A stretch of DNA of 64,000 nt from Paraburkholderia rhynchosiae (GTDB lineage: Bacteria > Pseudomonadota > Gammaproteobacteria > Burkholderiales > Burkholderiaceae). Below the pieces are notes generated by a model. It was not told the DNA's origin. It did not search any database and saw only the letters and a list, made by a program, of their open reading frames with translations. The DNA lies in NCBI RefSeq assembly GCF_002879865.1, contig NZ_PNXY01000026.1, forward strand, positions 37,627-101,626. The letters run 5' to 3'. Each line of letters opens with the position of its first letter. Positions within the stretch are counted from its first letter, which is position 1. Below are positions 16,268-23,676 of this stretch, in pieces. The position numbers were made by a program, and so were the translations under genes.

Positions 16268-16678
16268 ATGTCGAACGGCTACACCCAGAAGACCGGCTAC
16301 ACGGTGCAGAAGCAGCATCGCCCGAAGCCGAATCAGATGAACCCCGGCAACATGCCGACGTATCAGCAGGACCCGCCGCGCGAGAAGGATCCGGGGCCGT
16401 GGGCGTCAGATGAGTCGGCGCGAGTCACGCATCGCGAATCGAAGTTCAACCAGATGCCGCCCGGCGAAATGGCGCACGCGAAGAACGCTTTCGGCAACAA
16501 CCCCGGCAGTGGCGTGTCGCAGGCCGCGCTCGATCAACAGTTCCAAACCGTGCCGATGGAGCCGTGGGAACCGATGTACACGAACGAACCGGCTTACGGC
16601 GGCTATCAGAACTACACCGGCGAGCCGGAGTATTCCGGTGGCTTCGTCGAGCGCAACAACGTGCTCGATCGCCTGTAA
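16268..16678 (+). CDS. Hypothetical phage protein, 136 aa
   Basis: ATG at 16268 right after a terminator. The protein is hydrophilic, Pro/Asn/Gln-rich and low in predicted structure (KPNQMNPGNMPTYQQDPPRE, KFNQMPPGEMAHAKN). It has a Tyr/Glu-rich tail (EPAYGGYQNYTGEPEYSGG). The KFNQMPPG segment matches the preceding 67-residue protein. It may be a disordered virion or scaffold-associated component. Confidence 0.6.
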   Translation: MSNGYTQKTGYTVQKQHRPKPNQMNPGNMPTYQQDPPREKDPGPWASDESARVTHRESKFNQMPPGEMAHAKNAFGNNPGSGVSQAALDQQFQTVPMEPWEPMYTNEPAYGGYQNYTGEPEYSGGFVERNNVLDRL

Positions 16679-16702
16679 CGCAGCCTTTCTTTTCTCAACT
16701 GC

Positions 16703-16726
16703 AGCCGCCGACTGGCGGCTTTTTTA
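16703..16726 (+). terminator. Intrinsic terminator
   Basis: A 7-bp stem AGCCGCC (16703-16709) / GGCGGCT (16714-16720) with a 4-base loop and a T run. This is the second terminator within 500 bases, so the two small genes here are isolated transcript segments. Confidence 0.82.
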
Positions 16727-16739
16727 TTGGATCGACCCG

Positions 16740-16925
16740 ATGAAATTTGACCCGAAGAAGCCGCACGGTCTCGTGTACGGCGTGACTGGCGCTGCCTACG
16801 AACAGAACGGCCAACTCTATACCCCGACCGGTGAACCGTTCGTCGAGGAGAAGCAGGAAGAGTTGCCTCTCGGCACGCAGGCGCAGCGCCAGTCCACCAA
16901 CAAGCAGACCGCCAAGGGTCAATAA
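16740..16925 (+). CDS. Small phage protein, 61 aa
   Basis: Reads MKFDPKKPHGLVYGVTGAAY, with EQNGQLYTPTGEPF in the middle and a Gln/Lys-rich tail. Short proteins of this FDPKKPHGxVYG type occur near capsid and tail genes in Burkholderia podoviruses as far as I recall, without known function. It starts 14 bases after a terminator and ends 10 bases before the methyltransferase-glycosyltransferase gene. Confidence 0.55.
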   Translation: MKFDPKKPHGLVYGVTGAAYEQNGQLYTPTGEPFVEEKQEELPLGTQAQRQSTNKQTAKGQ

Positions 16926-16935
16926 GGAGCGGCGG

Positions 16936-18501
16936 ATGGTCTGGTCAAAAGACATTCCCGAAGGCAACGAGGCGGTCAAAGTGCGATGGGACATCGTGCC
17001 TTACACGCGCGGCCGCGGTCTCGATATCGGCTGTGGCGCGCAGAAGCCGTTCGCGCACTTCATCGGCGTCGACAACGGTCACCACAAGGTGTTCGGGTAC
17101 GACATCCGTCCGGACGTGCAGGCCGAGGCGGATGACCTGTCGATGTTCGCGTCGCGCTCCATGGACTTCGTGTTCTCGTCGCACCTGCTCGAACACATCG
17201 ACGATGCCGAAGCCGCGTTGCGCGAATGGTGGCGCCTGATCAAGGTCGGGGGCTATCTGGTGCTGTATCTGCCGCACAAGCGGCTATACCCGAACATCGG
17301 CCAGCCTGGATCGAATCCGGACCATCGCCACGACTTCGAGCCGACCGACATCGTGTCTTACATGGAGCGCAACGGTGGATGGACTCTGCTCCTGAACGAG
17401 GAGCGCAACGCCGGCGACGAGTACTCGTTCCTGCAGGTGTACCGCAAAGAGGCGGGCAAGCTGCACACGATCGAGCCGAAGTATGAAGGCAAGACGTGCG
17501 CGGTCGTGCGCTATGGTGCGTTCGGCGACCTGATGATGGCGAGCTCGATCTTCCCGCTGCTCAAGGAGCAAGGCTACCGCGTGACGCTGTTCACGATGCC
17601 GATCGGCGAAGAGGTGGTGCGTCACGATCCGAACATCGACGAGATCGTCATACAGGACAAGGATCAGGTGCCGAACAATCAGCTGGTCGAATTCTGGGCG
17701 CATCTGTCGAAGCGTTACGACAAGTTCATCAACCTGTCGGAGTCAATCGAAGGTGTCTGGCTCGCGCTGCCGGGTCGCTCCAACCATCGTTGGCCACACG
17801 AGCTGCGCCACAAGTACATGAACCGCAACTATCTCGAGTTCACGCACGAGTTGGCTGGCGTCTCGGGTGAGTTGAGGCAGGAGTTCTATCCGACGCTCGA
17901 AGAGAAGGCGTGGGCGCGCGCGCAGCGCGATCGCATGGGAAAGTTCGTGATCATGTGGTCGCTGGCCGGCTCGTCAGTGCACAAGACATGGCCGTACCTC
18001 GACGAGATCATCGCGCGCACGCTGCTTGAATACCCACACGCCGAGTTTGTGCTCGTCGGCGACCAGATCTGCAAGATGCTCGAGCAGGGCTGGGAGAGTG
18101 AGCGACGTGTGCACTGCCGCTCGGGCGAATGGAACATCCGTCAGTCGTTGACGTTCACGGCTATGGCCGATCTGCTGATCGGGCCGGAGACGGGCGTGAT
18201 GAACGCCGCGGCGAACCTGCCGGTGAAGAAGATCGTCACGCTTTCCCATTCGAGCGTCGAGAACCTGACGAAGCACTGGATCAACACGTTCTCGCTGACG
18301 CCGAAGAATACGGCGTGCTATCCGTGTCACCAGCTTCACACCGGCGGATTCGAGTTCTGCCCGCGTGATGACCGAACAGGTTGCGCGTCGTGCCAGGCGG
18401 ACATCTCCGCCGACCAGATGTGGGAAGTGATGGTGCCGGTGCTTGAGCGTCGCAATCTGGAGGCTCACTTCGCTTCCAACTACGCTCAGGCGGCAGCATG
18501 A
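16936..18501 (+). CDS. Fused SAM methyltransferase and GT9-type glycosyltransferase
   Basis: 521 residues. Residues 1-180 are a class I methyltransferase: SAM loop GLDIGCGAQKPF at about 28-40, acidic GYDIRPDV, and HLLEHIDDAEAALREWWRL, of the Methyltransf_11 kind. Residues 188-500 are GT-B fold of family GT9 (heptosyltransferase-like), with CAVVRYGAFGDLMMASSIFP, then VIMWSLAGSSVHKTWPYL and GPETGVMNAAANLPV near 415. A cysteine-rich tail follows (CYPCHQLH ... CASCQ). I chose the ATG at 16936 with ribosome site aaggagc. It lies inside the head-tail operon, so it may modify a virion protein or a host surface sugar. Confidence 0.85.
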   Translation: MVWSKDIPEGNEAVKVRWDIVPYTRGRGLDIGCGAQKPFAHFIGVDNGHHKVFGYDIRPDVQAEADDLSMFASRSMDFVFSSHLLEHIDDAEAALREWWRLIKVGGYLVLYLPHKRLYPNIGQPGSNPDHRHDFEPTDIVSYMERNGGWTLLLNEERNAGDEYSFLQVYRKEAGKLHTIEPKYEGKTCAVVRYGAFGDLMMASSIFPLLKEQGYRVTLFTMPIGEEVVRHDPNIDEIVIQDKDQVPNNQLVEFWAHLSKRYDKFINLSESIEGVWLALPGRSNHRWPHELRHKYMNRNYLEFTHELAGVSGELRQEFYPTLEEKAWARAQRDRMGKFVIMWSLAGSSVHKTWPYLDEIIARTLLEYPHAEFVLVGDQICKMLEQGWESERRVHCRSGEWNIRQSLTFTAMADLLIGPETGVMNAAANLPVKKIVTLSHSSVENLTKHWINTFSLTPKNTACYPCHQLHTGGFEFCPRDDRTGCASCQADISADQMWEVMVPVLERRNLEAHFASNYAQAAA

Positions 18502-19475
18502 CGACGAGCGGCACTGTCTCTTTTACCGTCACGCGAGACGACATCATCATCGATGCGCTGCAGAACCTCGGCGTGATCGCGGAAGGTGAAACGCCGAACG
18601 CCTATCAACTTGCGATCGCCGCGCGCAAGCTGAATATGCTGGTCAAGCAGTGGCAGGGCGCCGCCGACTTTGCGCCGGGCCTGAAAGTCTGGAGCCGCAA
18701 GCGCGCAGATCTCGTTCTCGATCCGACGAAATCGGTCTATTCGCTCGGGCCCACCAGCACCGACCGGTGGGCGTCGAACCTCACGCGCACGACGATCACC
18801 GCGAACTGCGCGGCCGGCGCGACGGCGATCCCGATCGCGTCGACGACCGGCATGACGAACGGCGACCATTTCGGCGTGTTGTTGCAGAACGGCAGCATCT
18901 ACTGGACCACGGCGACGTTTAGCGGCTCGACAGCGACCATCCCGAGCCCCGGACTGCCGAGCCCCGCGATCGCGAATGGCTTCGTCTACGACTACACGTC
19001 GTTGCAGATTCAACCGCTGCAAATCCTCACCGGGAGTCTGGTCGACAGATCGAACACGAAGATTCCGCTCACGCGGCTGACGTTGGACACGCTGGAGGCA
19101 TTGCCGACCAACATGGACGCGAACACCGCGTCTGATCCGCTCGCGTTCTACTACGAGCGGCAACTCGGCAATGGGATGCTCTACCTCAATACGTATCCGG
19201 CGGACCTCTCCAAGTACCTTCATTTCGTGTTTCTGTCGCCGATTCAGGACTTCAACGAGCCGACCGACAACCCTGACTATCCGCAGAACTGGTTTCTCGC
19301 GCTCTCGTCGGGACTCTCCGTTATCTGCGGACCGGCGTTCAGCCGCCCCGTGTCTCAGGACCTGAAGGACATAGCGACGGTTGCACTCGCCACGGCGCGC
19401 AATCAGGACCCTGAGACGTCACAGCTCTACTTCCAGCCTGACGGCGACCCGCCGTTCTTCGGGAGTGACGAATGA
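18498..19475 (+). CDS. P22 gp4-like neck/adaptor protein
   Basis: 325 residues. The N-terminus TRDDIIIDALQNLGVIAEGE ... ARKLNMLVKQWQ is the helical hallmark of phage head-completion adaptor proteins of the gp4 type. An inserted beta domain covers about residues 85-160 (ANCAAGATAIPIASTTGMTNGD), and the C-terminal part is mixed. These adaptors close the portal after packaging and form the platform for the tail needle or knob. It starts overlapping the previous stop (ATGA) and overlaps the next gene. The family is inferred by N-terminal pattern and order. Confidence 0.75.
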   Translation: MTTSGTVSFTVTRDDIIIDALQNLGVIAEGETPNAYQLAIAARKLNMLVKQWQGAADFAPGLKVWSRKRADLVLDPTKSVYSLGPTSTDRWASNLTRTTITANCAAGATAIPIASTTGMTNGDHFGVLLQNGSIYWTTATFSGSTATIPSPGLPSPAIANGFVYDYTSLQIQPLQILTGSLVDRSNTKIPLTRLTLDTLEALPTNMDANTASDPLAFYYERQLGNGMLYLNTYPADLSKYLHFVFLSPIQDFNEPTDNPDYPQNWFLALSSGLSVICGPAFSRPVSQDLKDIATVALATARNQDPETSQLYFQPDGDPPFFGSDE

Positions 19476-20905
19476 AGACGCCATTTTTCGGTGGCGCCTA
19501 TCAGGCGTTCTCGAAGAATCTGGATGCGCAGCGGTGCGTCAATCTGTATCTCGAAAACGACGAGAGCAAGCAGGGGCGAGATATCGCGGCACTGCGCGGA
19601 TGCCCTGGACTGGACTTCCTCTGTACGTGCGGAACAGGGCCGATACGCGGGGTTCGCACGGTCAGAAACCTGCTGTACGTGGTGAGCGGTTTTCTGGTTT
19701 TTTCGGTAGATGCCGCTCTGAAGGTGACGACGATCGGTAGCATCGGCACATCGACGAGCCCCGTCTCGATGTCCGACAACGGGTCTCAGGTGATCATCGT
19801 CGACGGCCAGGCTGGTTACCTCATCACGATCTCAACTGCCACCATCACTCAGATCACGGACGCTGCATTCCCGTCGAACCCGGTGACCGTGACATTCTTC
19901 GACAGTTTCTTCATCGTCAACCAGGGAAACACGCAGCAGTTCTGGGTGTCTGGGTCGAATGACGGAAGCGTGTGGGACGGCACCGACTTCGCGTCGAAGG
20001 AGGGTGGACCGGATCTGCTCGTCGGCCTGATTCAGGTGGACCGCCAACTCTGGCTGTTCGGCGACAACACCACCGAGGTCTGGTACGACGCTGGCGGCTC
20101 GAACTTCCCGTTCGCGCGCGTCGATGGCGTTTTTGTCGAGACCGGACTCGCGTCACCATACTGCATGGTGCTGCTCGACAACTCCGTGTTCTGGCTCGGC
20201 GCCGACCAGCGCGGTCAGGGCATCGTCTACCGGTCCAACGGCTATCAGCCGCAGCGCATTTCCACGTTCGCGATCGAGCGCGTTCTGAGTGCCGAGGTTA
20301 TATCCGACGCGATCGCGTACTCGTATCAGGCGAATGGGCACTCGTTCTATGTGCTGCTCTTGCCCTCCGCGGACATGACGTTCGTCTTCGACGTCTCGAC
20401 CAACCTTTGGCACGAACGCGCAAGCTACGATCCGGTCCTCGGCCAGTTCCATCGCCACCGCAGCAATTGCGCCGACTTCTTCAATGGCATGAACGTGGTC
20501 GGCGACTACCAGAACGGAAATATCTACGTCTTCAACGACGACACGCCGACCGATAACGGAGTGACGCGCAAGTGGGTGAGATCGTGGCAGGCGCTTCCTG
20601 AAGGTCTCAACCGAGGCAAGGAAGTGTTCTATTCGAACCTCGAGATATTCGCCGAGACGGGGCAGGCGCCCCAGACTGGACAGGCGGCCAAGCCGACCGT
20701 GTCGCTGCGCATTTCGAACGATGGCGGCCACACGTTCCCGATCGAGCAGTTCCGCAGCATGGGGCTAGCGGGCCAGACGACGCACCGTCTGCTCTTCCAG
20801 AACCTCGGGAAGTCGCGCAACCGCGTTTTTGAACTGTCGGGCACTGCCCCGATCGTGCCGGTCTTCGTCGGCGCCGAGCTAGATGCGGTTCAGGGCACAT
20901 CGTGA
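19472..20905 (+). CDS. P22 gp10-like packaged-DNA stabilisation protein
   Basis: 477 residues, a beta-propeller-like protein of the P22 gp10 family. It has an N-terminal FGGAYQAFSKNLDAQRCVNLYLE, repeated FDSFFIVNQGNTQQFWVSG / LWLFGDNTTEVWYDAG / NSVFWLGADQRGQGIVYR blades, and a conserved NDGGHTFPIEQFRSMG near the end. In P22 it plugs the head and connects the tail. It overlaps both neighbours by 4 bases. The match to the family is strong by pattern and length. Confidence 0.88.
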   Translation: MKTPFFGGAYQAFSKNLDAQRCVNLYLENDESKQGRDIAALRGCPGLDFLCTCGTGPIRGVRTVRNLLYVVSGFLVFSVDAALKVTTIGSIGTSTSPVSMSDNGSQVIIVDGQAGYLITISTATITQITDAAFPSNPVTVTFFDSFFIVNQGNTQQFWVSGSNDGSVWDGTDFASKEGGPDLLVGLIQVDRQLWLFGDNTTEVWYDAGGSNFPFARVDGVFVETGLASPYCMVLLDNSVFWLGADQRGQGIVYRSNGYQPQRISTFAIERVLSAEVISDAIAYSYQANGHSFYVLLLPSADMTFVFDVSTNLWHERASYDPVLGQFHRHRSNCADFFNGMNVVGDYQNGNIYVFNDDTPTDNGVTRKWVRSWQALPEGLNRGKEVFYSNLEIFAETGQAPQTGQAAKPTVSLRISNDGGHTFPIEQFRSMGLAGQTTHRLLFQNLGKSRNRVFELSGTAPIVPVFVGAELDAVQGTS

Positions 20906-21477
20906 CCGCCAATCTTCCCAAGCAGAAACATCCCTTTGATGATGCAGGGAAGGTGTTCGTTAATAAGGAGTGGTATCTCGCATTGCTTGGCATCGTCAGC
21001 CAGATCAACGGTGGCAACGGTGGAGTATCGGTCGAGGACGTGCAGCTGCTGGAAGCGGTGGACGCCGCCGAGGGAATCGATTCGAGCATCAGCAAGCTGC
21101 TGACCGACATCAATGAAATGGTGCAGCTGGTCGTGCCGCAGGATGCGCTGGAAGCTGTTCTCACCCGCCTTAAGCGGATCGAGACGCTGCTGGCGTTCAT
21201 GCCTGAATACCCCGACTCATCGTCGACGCGGGGGACCATCTTCGACGAGAAAGGCAGCGGCGGCACGCCGGGATTTGCTGCGACCGCGGACTTCACACCG
21301 GGCACGACGACATCGCTGACGCTGTCGCAAAGCTACCAGTCGGCGGCCCACCTGTGGGTGACGTTCGATGCGGACGTGCAGGGTGCCGATCAGTTCACGC
21401 TAAGCGGCCGCACGCTGACCTTCTCGTCTGCGATTCCAGTCGGTGTCTCGAAAGTGTTCGTCAAAGGGATTCTCTAA
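20902..21477 (+). CDS. Tail protein with a duplicated C-terminal fibre module
   Basis: 191 residues. The N-terminal half is helical and acidic, possibly trimeric coiled coil (LLEAVDAAEGIDSSISKLLT ... LEAVLTRLKRIETLLAF). Residues about 115-191 form a beta module. It is nearly the same as residues about 105-182 of the tail fibre gene at 31123 (about 54 of 77 positions identical), including GSGGT-GFAA and DFTPGTTTSLTLS. It is likely a tail spoke or fibre-connector subunit. It starts by overlap with the gp10-like gene. Confidence 0.65.
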   Translation: MTANLPKQKHPFDDAGKVFVNKEWYLALLGIVSQINGGNGGVSVEDVQLLEAVDAAEGIDSSISKLLTDINEMVQLVVPQDALEAVLTRLKRIETLLAFMPEYPDSSSTRGTIFDEKGSGGTPGFAATADFTPGTTTSLTLSQSYQSAAHLWVTFDADVQGADQFTLSGRTLTFSSAIPVGVSKVFVKGIL

Positions 21478-21498
21478 TCCCACTGAAAAGGATCACGG

Positions 21499-21837
21499 AT
21501 GACTATCACAGCACTCCCGCTTGTCCCGGATGCCACGCTGACAAATGCGGACGCGAACTACTACACCTGCCCGGTGAACACCACGGCGGTTGTCAAGCGC
21601 GCGGTATTCACCAACACAAGCGCGAGCGCGGTGACGATCACGGCCAACGTGGTGCGCAGCGGCGGCAGTGTTGCCGCGTCGAATCAGATCATCACCTCTC
21701 AGCCGATCGCACCGCAATCGACCTACGTTTCCCCGGAACTGGCGGGCCTGACGCTGTCGGCCGGTGACGCGATTCACGCGGTGGCGAGCGCTAATTCGGT
21801 TGTCAACTTCATGGCTAGCGGAATACAGATCGTATGA
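21499..21837 (+). CDS. Small beta-rich tail protein, 112 aa
   Basis: Ribosome site aaaggatc precedes the ATG. The product is all-beta in pattern (NYYTCPVNTTAVVKRAVFTN ... SAVTITANVVRSGGSV ... YVSPELAGLTLSAGDAIHAV). It resembles small head-tail or tail decoration proteins. It ends overlapping the hydroxylase-like gene (ATGA). The structural role is inferred from neighbours. Confidence 0.6.
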   Translation: MTITALPLVPDATLTNADANYYTCPVNTTAVVKRAVFTNTSASAVTITANVVRSGGSVAASNQIITSQPIAPQSTYVSPELAGLTLSAGDAIHAVASANSVVNFMASGIQIV

Positions 21838-22421
21838 AAAACTTTATGAAGCTCGCGCAGGTAGACGTCACGCCGCTGATGCTGGCGATTCGTCGGCGCC
21901 CGGAGCTCTGGCAGGAAGACACTTTCCTTCGCCATTACCCGCAGGGTCCATTTGGCGAGACGGAATCCATCATGCTGCGCTTTCCGAAAATCGCCGATTT
22001 CAGCCGCGACAAGACCGGTCGGAAGATGGAAAAGTACAAGCAGAACCTGCTGCCCGGATATGACCAGCATGAGAGCGAGGACAAGCCCGCATTTAAGGTT
22101 CTAACCGAGGCTCGGCCGATCGTCTTCGCGCTGATGGGCAGCGTCCAGGGCGAGCGGCTCGGTCGCGTGATGATCAACAAAATCGTCCCGGGAGGACGAA
22201 TTTTCCCGCACGCGGACACGCCGGTGCACGCCGAGTACTACAGCCGGTTCCACGTCGTGCTGCAGAGCCAACCCGGGGTCATATTCCGTTGCGATGACGA
22301 GCAGGTGTACATGGCCACCGGCGAGGTCTGGTGGTTCAACAACAAGCTCGAGCATGAGGTCATCAACAACAGTGCGGACGACCGTATCCACATGATCGTA
22401 GATATCAGGACCTCGCGATGA
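21834..22421 (+). CDS. Aspartyl/asparaginyl beta-hydroxylase-like protein
   Basis: 195 residues, double-stranded beta-helix of the Asp/Asn beta-hydroxylase group, which uses Fe(II) and 2-oxoglutarate. The iron ligands are visible: GGRIFPHADTP gives His126 and Asp128, and NNKLEHEVINNS gives His174. RIHMIVDIR supplies the expected basic residue for 2-oxoglutarate. It lies between tail genes and overlaps a GNAT gene, so it may hydroxylate a virion or host protein. Enzyme class is well supported; the substrate is unknown. Confidence 0.8.
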   Translation: MKNFMKLAQVDVTPLMLAIRRRPELWQEDTFLRHYPQGPFGETESIMLRFPKIADFSRDKTGRKMEKYKQNLLPGYDQHESEDKPAFKVLTEARPIVFALMGSVQGERLGRVMINKIVPGGRIFPHADTPVHAEYYSRFHVVLQSQPGVIFRCDDEQVYMATGEVWWFNNKLEHEVINNSADDRIHMIVDIRTSR

Positions 22422-22876
22422 TCACCTTCAGCATCGAACGCTTTTCGGACGTCTACCGAGAGATGTATCCGCTGCTTGTGGAGCATTACGACGAGATTTC
22501 ACAGCACAAGGAACACGGCGTGCCGCTAGAACCTCTGAGCGACGTGTATGCGGCTCGAGAAGCAGCTGGAACGTTGCTGATGGTGATCGCTCGCGAGGGC
22601 GGCACGATCGTGGGTTATTTCATCGCGGTTATCGCGCCGGCGCTGCACTACGGTTCGTGCCTTACCTGCTCGCCTGACATCTTCTACGTCAAATGGGATC
22701 GCCGCCGCGACGGCACTGCGGCCGCGATGTTCCAGTTTGTCGAAAAGGAAATTCGCCGGCGCGGTGTGAAGGTCTGGATGGTTGGCAGTAAACATGCGCA
22801 CGACGTAACGCAGCTTTTCGAATATCTCGGTTTCGAGCCGTTCGAAGTCACCTACGCTAAGTGGATCGGGGAGTAA
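22418..22876 (+). CDS. GNAT-family acetyltransferase
   Basis: 152 residues. It has an N-terminal helix pair and IAREGGTIVGYFIAVIAP for beta strands 2-4. DIFYVKWDRRRDGTAAAMFQFVEKEIR covers the acetyl-CoA-binding strand and helix, although the usual Q/RxxGxG/A is modified to RRRDGTAA. VWMVGSKHAHDVTQLFEYLGFEPFEV closes the fold. It is coupled to the hydroxylase-like gene (ATGA). Similar acetyltransferases are found beside tail genes in other podoviruses. Target unknown. Confidence 0.8.
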   Translation: MITFSIERFSDVYREMYPLLVEHYDEISQHKEHGVPLEPLSDVYAAREAAGTLLMVIAREGGTIVGYFIAVIAPALHYGSCLTCSPDIFYVKWDRRRDGTAAAMFQFVEKEIRRRGVKVWMVGSKHAHDVTQLFEYLGFEPFEVTYAKWIGE

Positions 22877-22879
22877 ATC

Positions 22880-23671
22880 ATGGTTGCAGCAGCGATTGGT
22901 GCGGCAGCGGTGGCCACGGTTGGCGCTTCTGCGATGAGTTCAGACGCGTCCAGGTCCGCGGCGAACAAGCAGTCCGACGCGGCGGCGAGCGCAAACGCGA
23001 CGCAGTTGGCGATCTACAACCAGAACAATGAGAACCTGAAGCCATATCTGGATTATGGAACAAGCCAGTTGCCGACGCTGCAGGCGGGATACGGCACGTT
23101 GCAGCAGTTAATCAATGGCTACAACGGCCTTGTGGGAAATGGCGGCACCGCGCCTGATACAGCAGCTTTGCAAAAGTCACTTGAAGCGACACCCGGATAT
23201 CAGTTCCAACTCGGTCAAGGCGAGAAAGCCATCAATAACAGCGCCGCGGCAAAAGGCGGTTTGTTATCGGGCGCAACCCTCAAGGATCTGACTGCATACG
23301 GACAAGGTCTGGCCGGCACAACCTATCAGACGTTCCTGAACAACAAGCAGACTGGCATCGGCGACTATCAGAACTATCTGGGCGATCTTCAGCAGGGCGT
23401 GAATACAGGCCTTAGCGCGGGTGGCGCGATCGCTGGTGTCGCCGAGAACGCCGGCAACAACATCTCTGCCAACACCATCGGCGCCGGGAACGCGGCGGCA
23501 GCCGGGACAGTCGGTTCGGCAAATGCAATTTCGAGCGGGATCAGTAGCGCGGCCGGTGGTGTAGGCAACTACGCGCTCCTGAATCAACTCACCAACCAAG
23601 GCACAAGCAGTTACAGCAGCGCCGCGTCGACGAGCACGCCGACGGATCTGATTTCCAGCTACACGGGATAA
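22880..23671 (+). CDS. DNA-ejection protein 1 (P22 gp7-like position)
   Basis: 263 residues. A hydrophobic Ala/Gly-rich start (AAAIGAAAVATVGASAM) is followed by long helical, Gln/Asn-rich segments (NQNNENLKPYLDYGTSQLPTLQAG) and a region GGLLSGATLKDLTAYGQGLAG. The latter is typical of podovirus internal or transfer proteins. These proteins leave the virion with the DNA and form a channel across the envelope. First of three consecutive candidate ejection genes. Assigned by composition and order. Confidence 0.72.
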   Translation: MVAAAIGAAAVATVGASAMSSDASRSAANKQSDAAASANATQLAIYNQNNENLKPYLDYGTSQLPTLQAGYGTLQQLINGYNGLVGNGGTAPDTAALQKSLEATPGYQFQLGQGEKAINNSAAAKGGLLSGATLKDLTAYGQGLAGTTYQTFLNNKQTGIGDYQNYLGDLQQGVNTGLSAGGAIAGVAENAGNNISANTIGAGNAAAAGTVGSANAISSGISSAAGGVGNYALLNQLTNQGTSSYSSAASTSTPTDLISSYTG

Positions 23672-23676
23672 CCACC

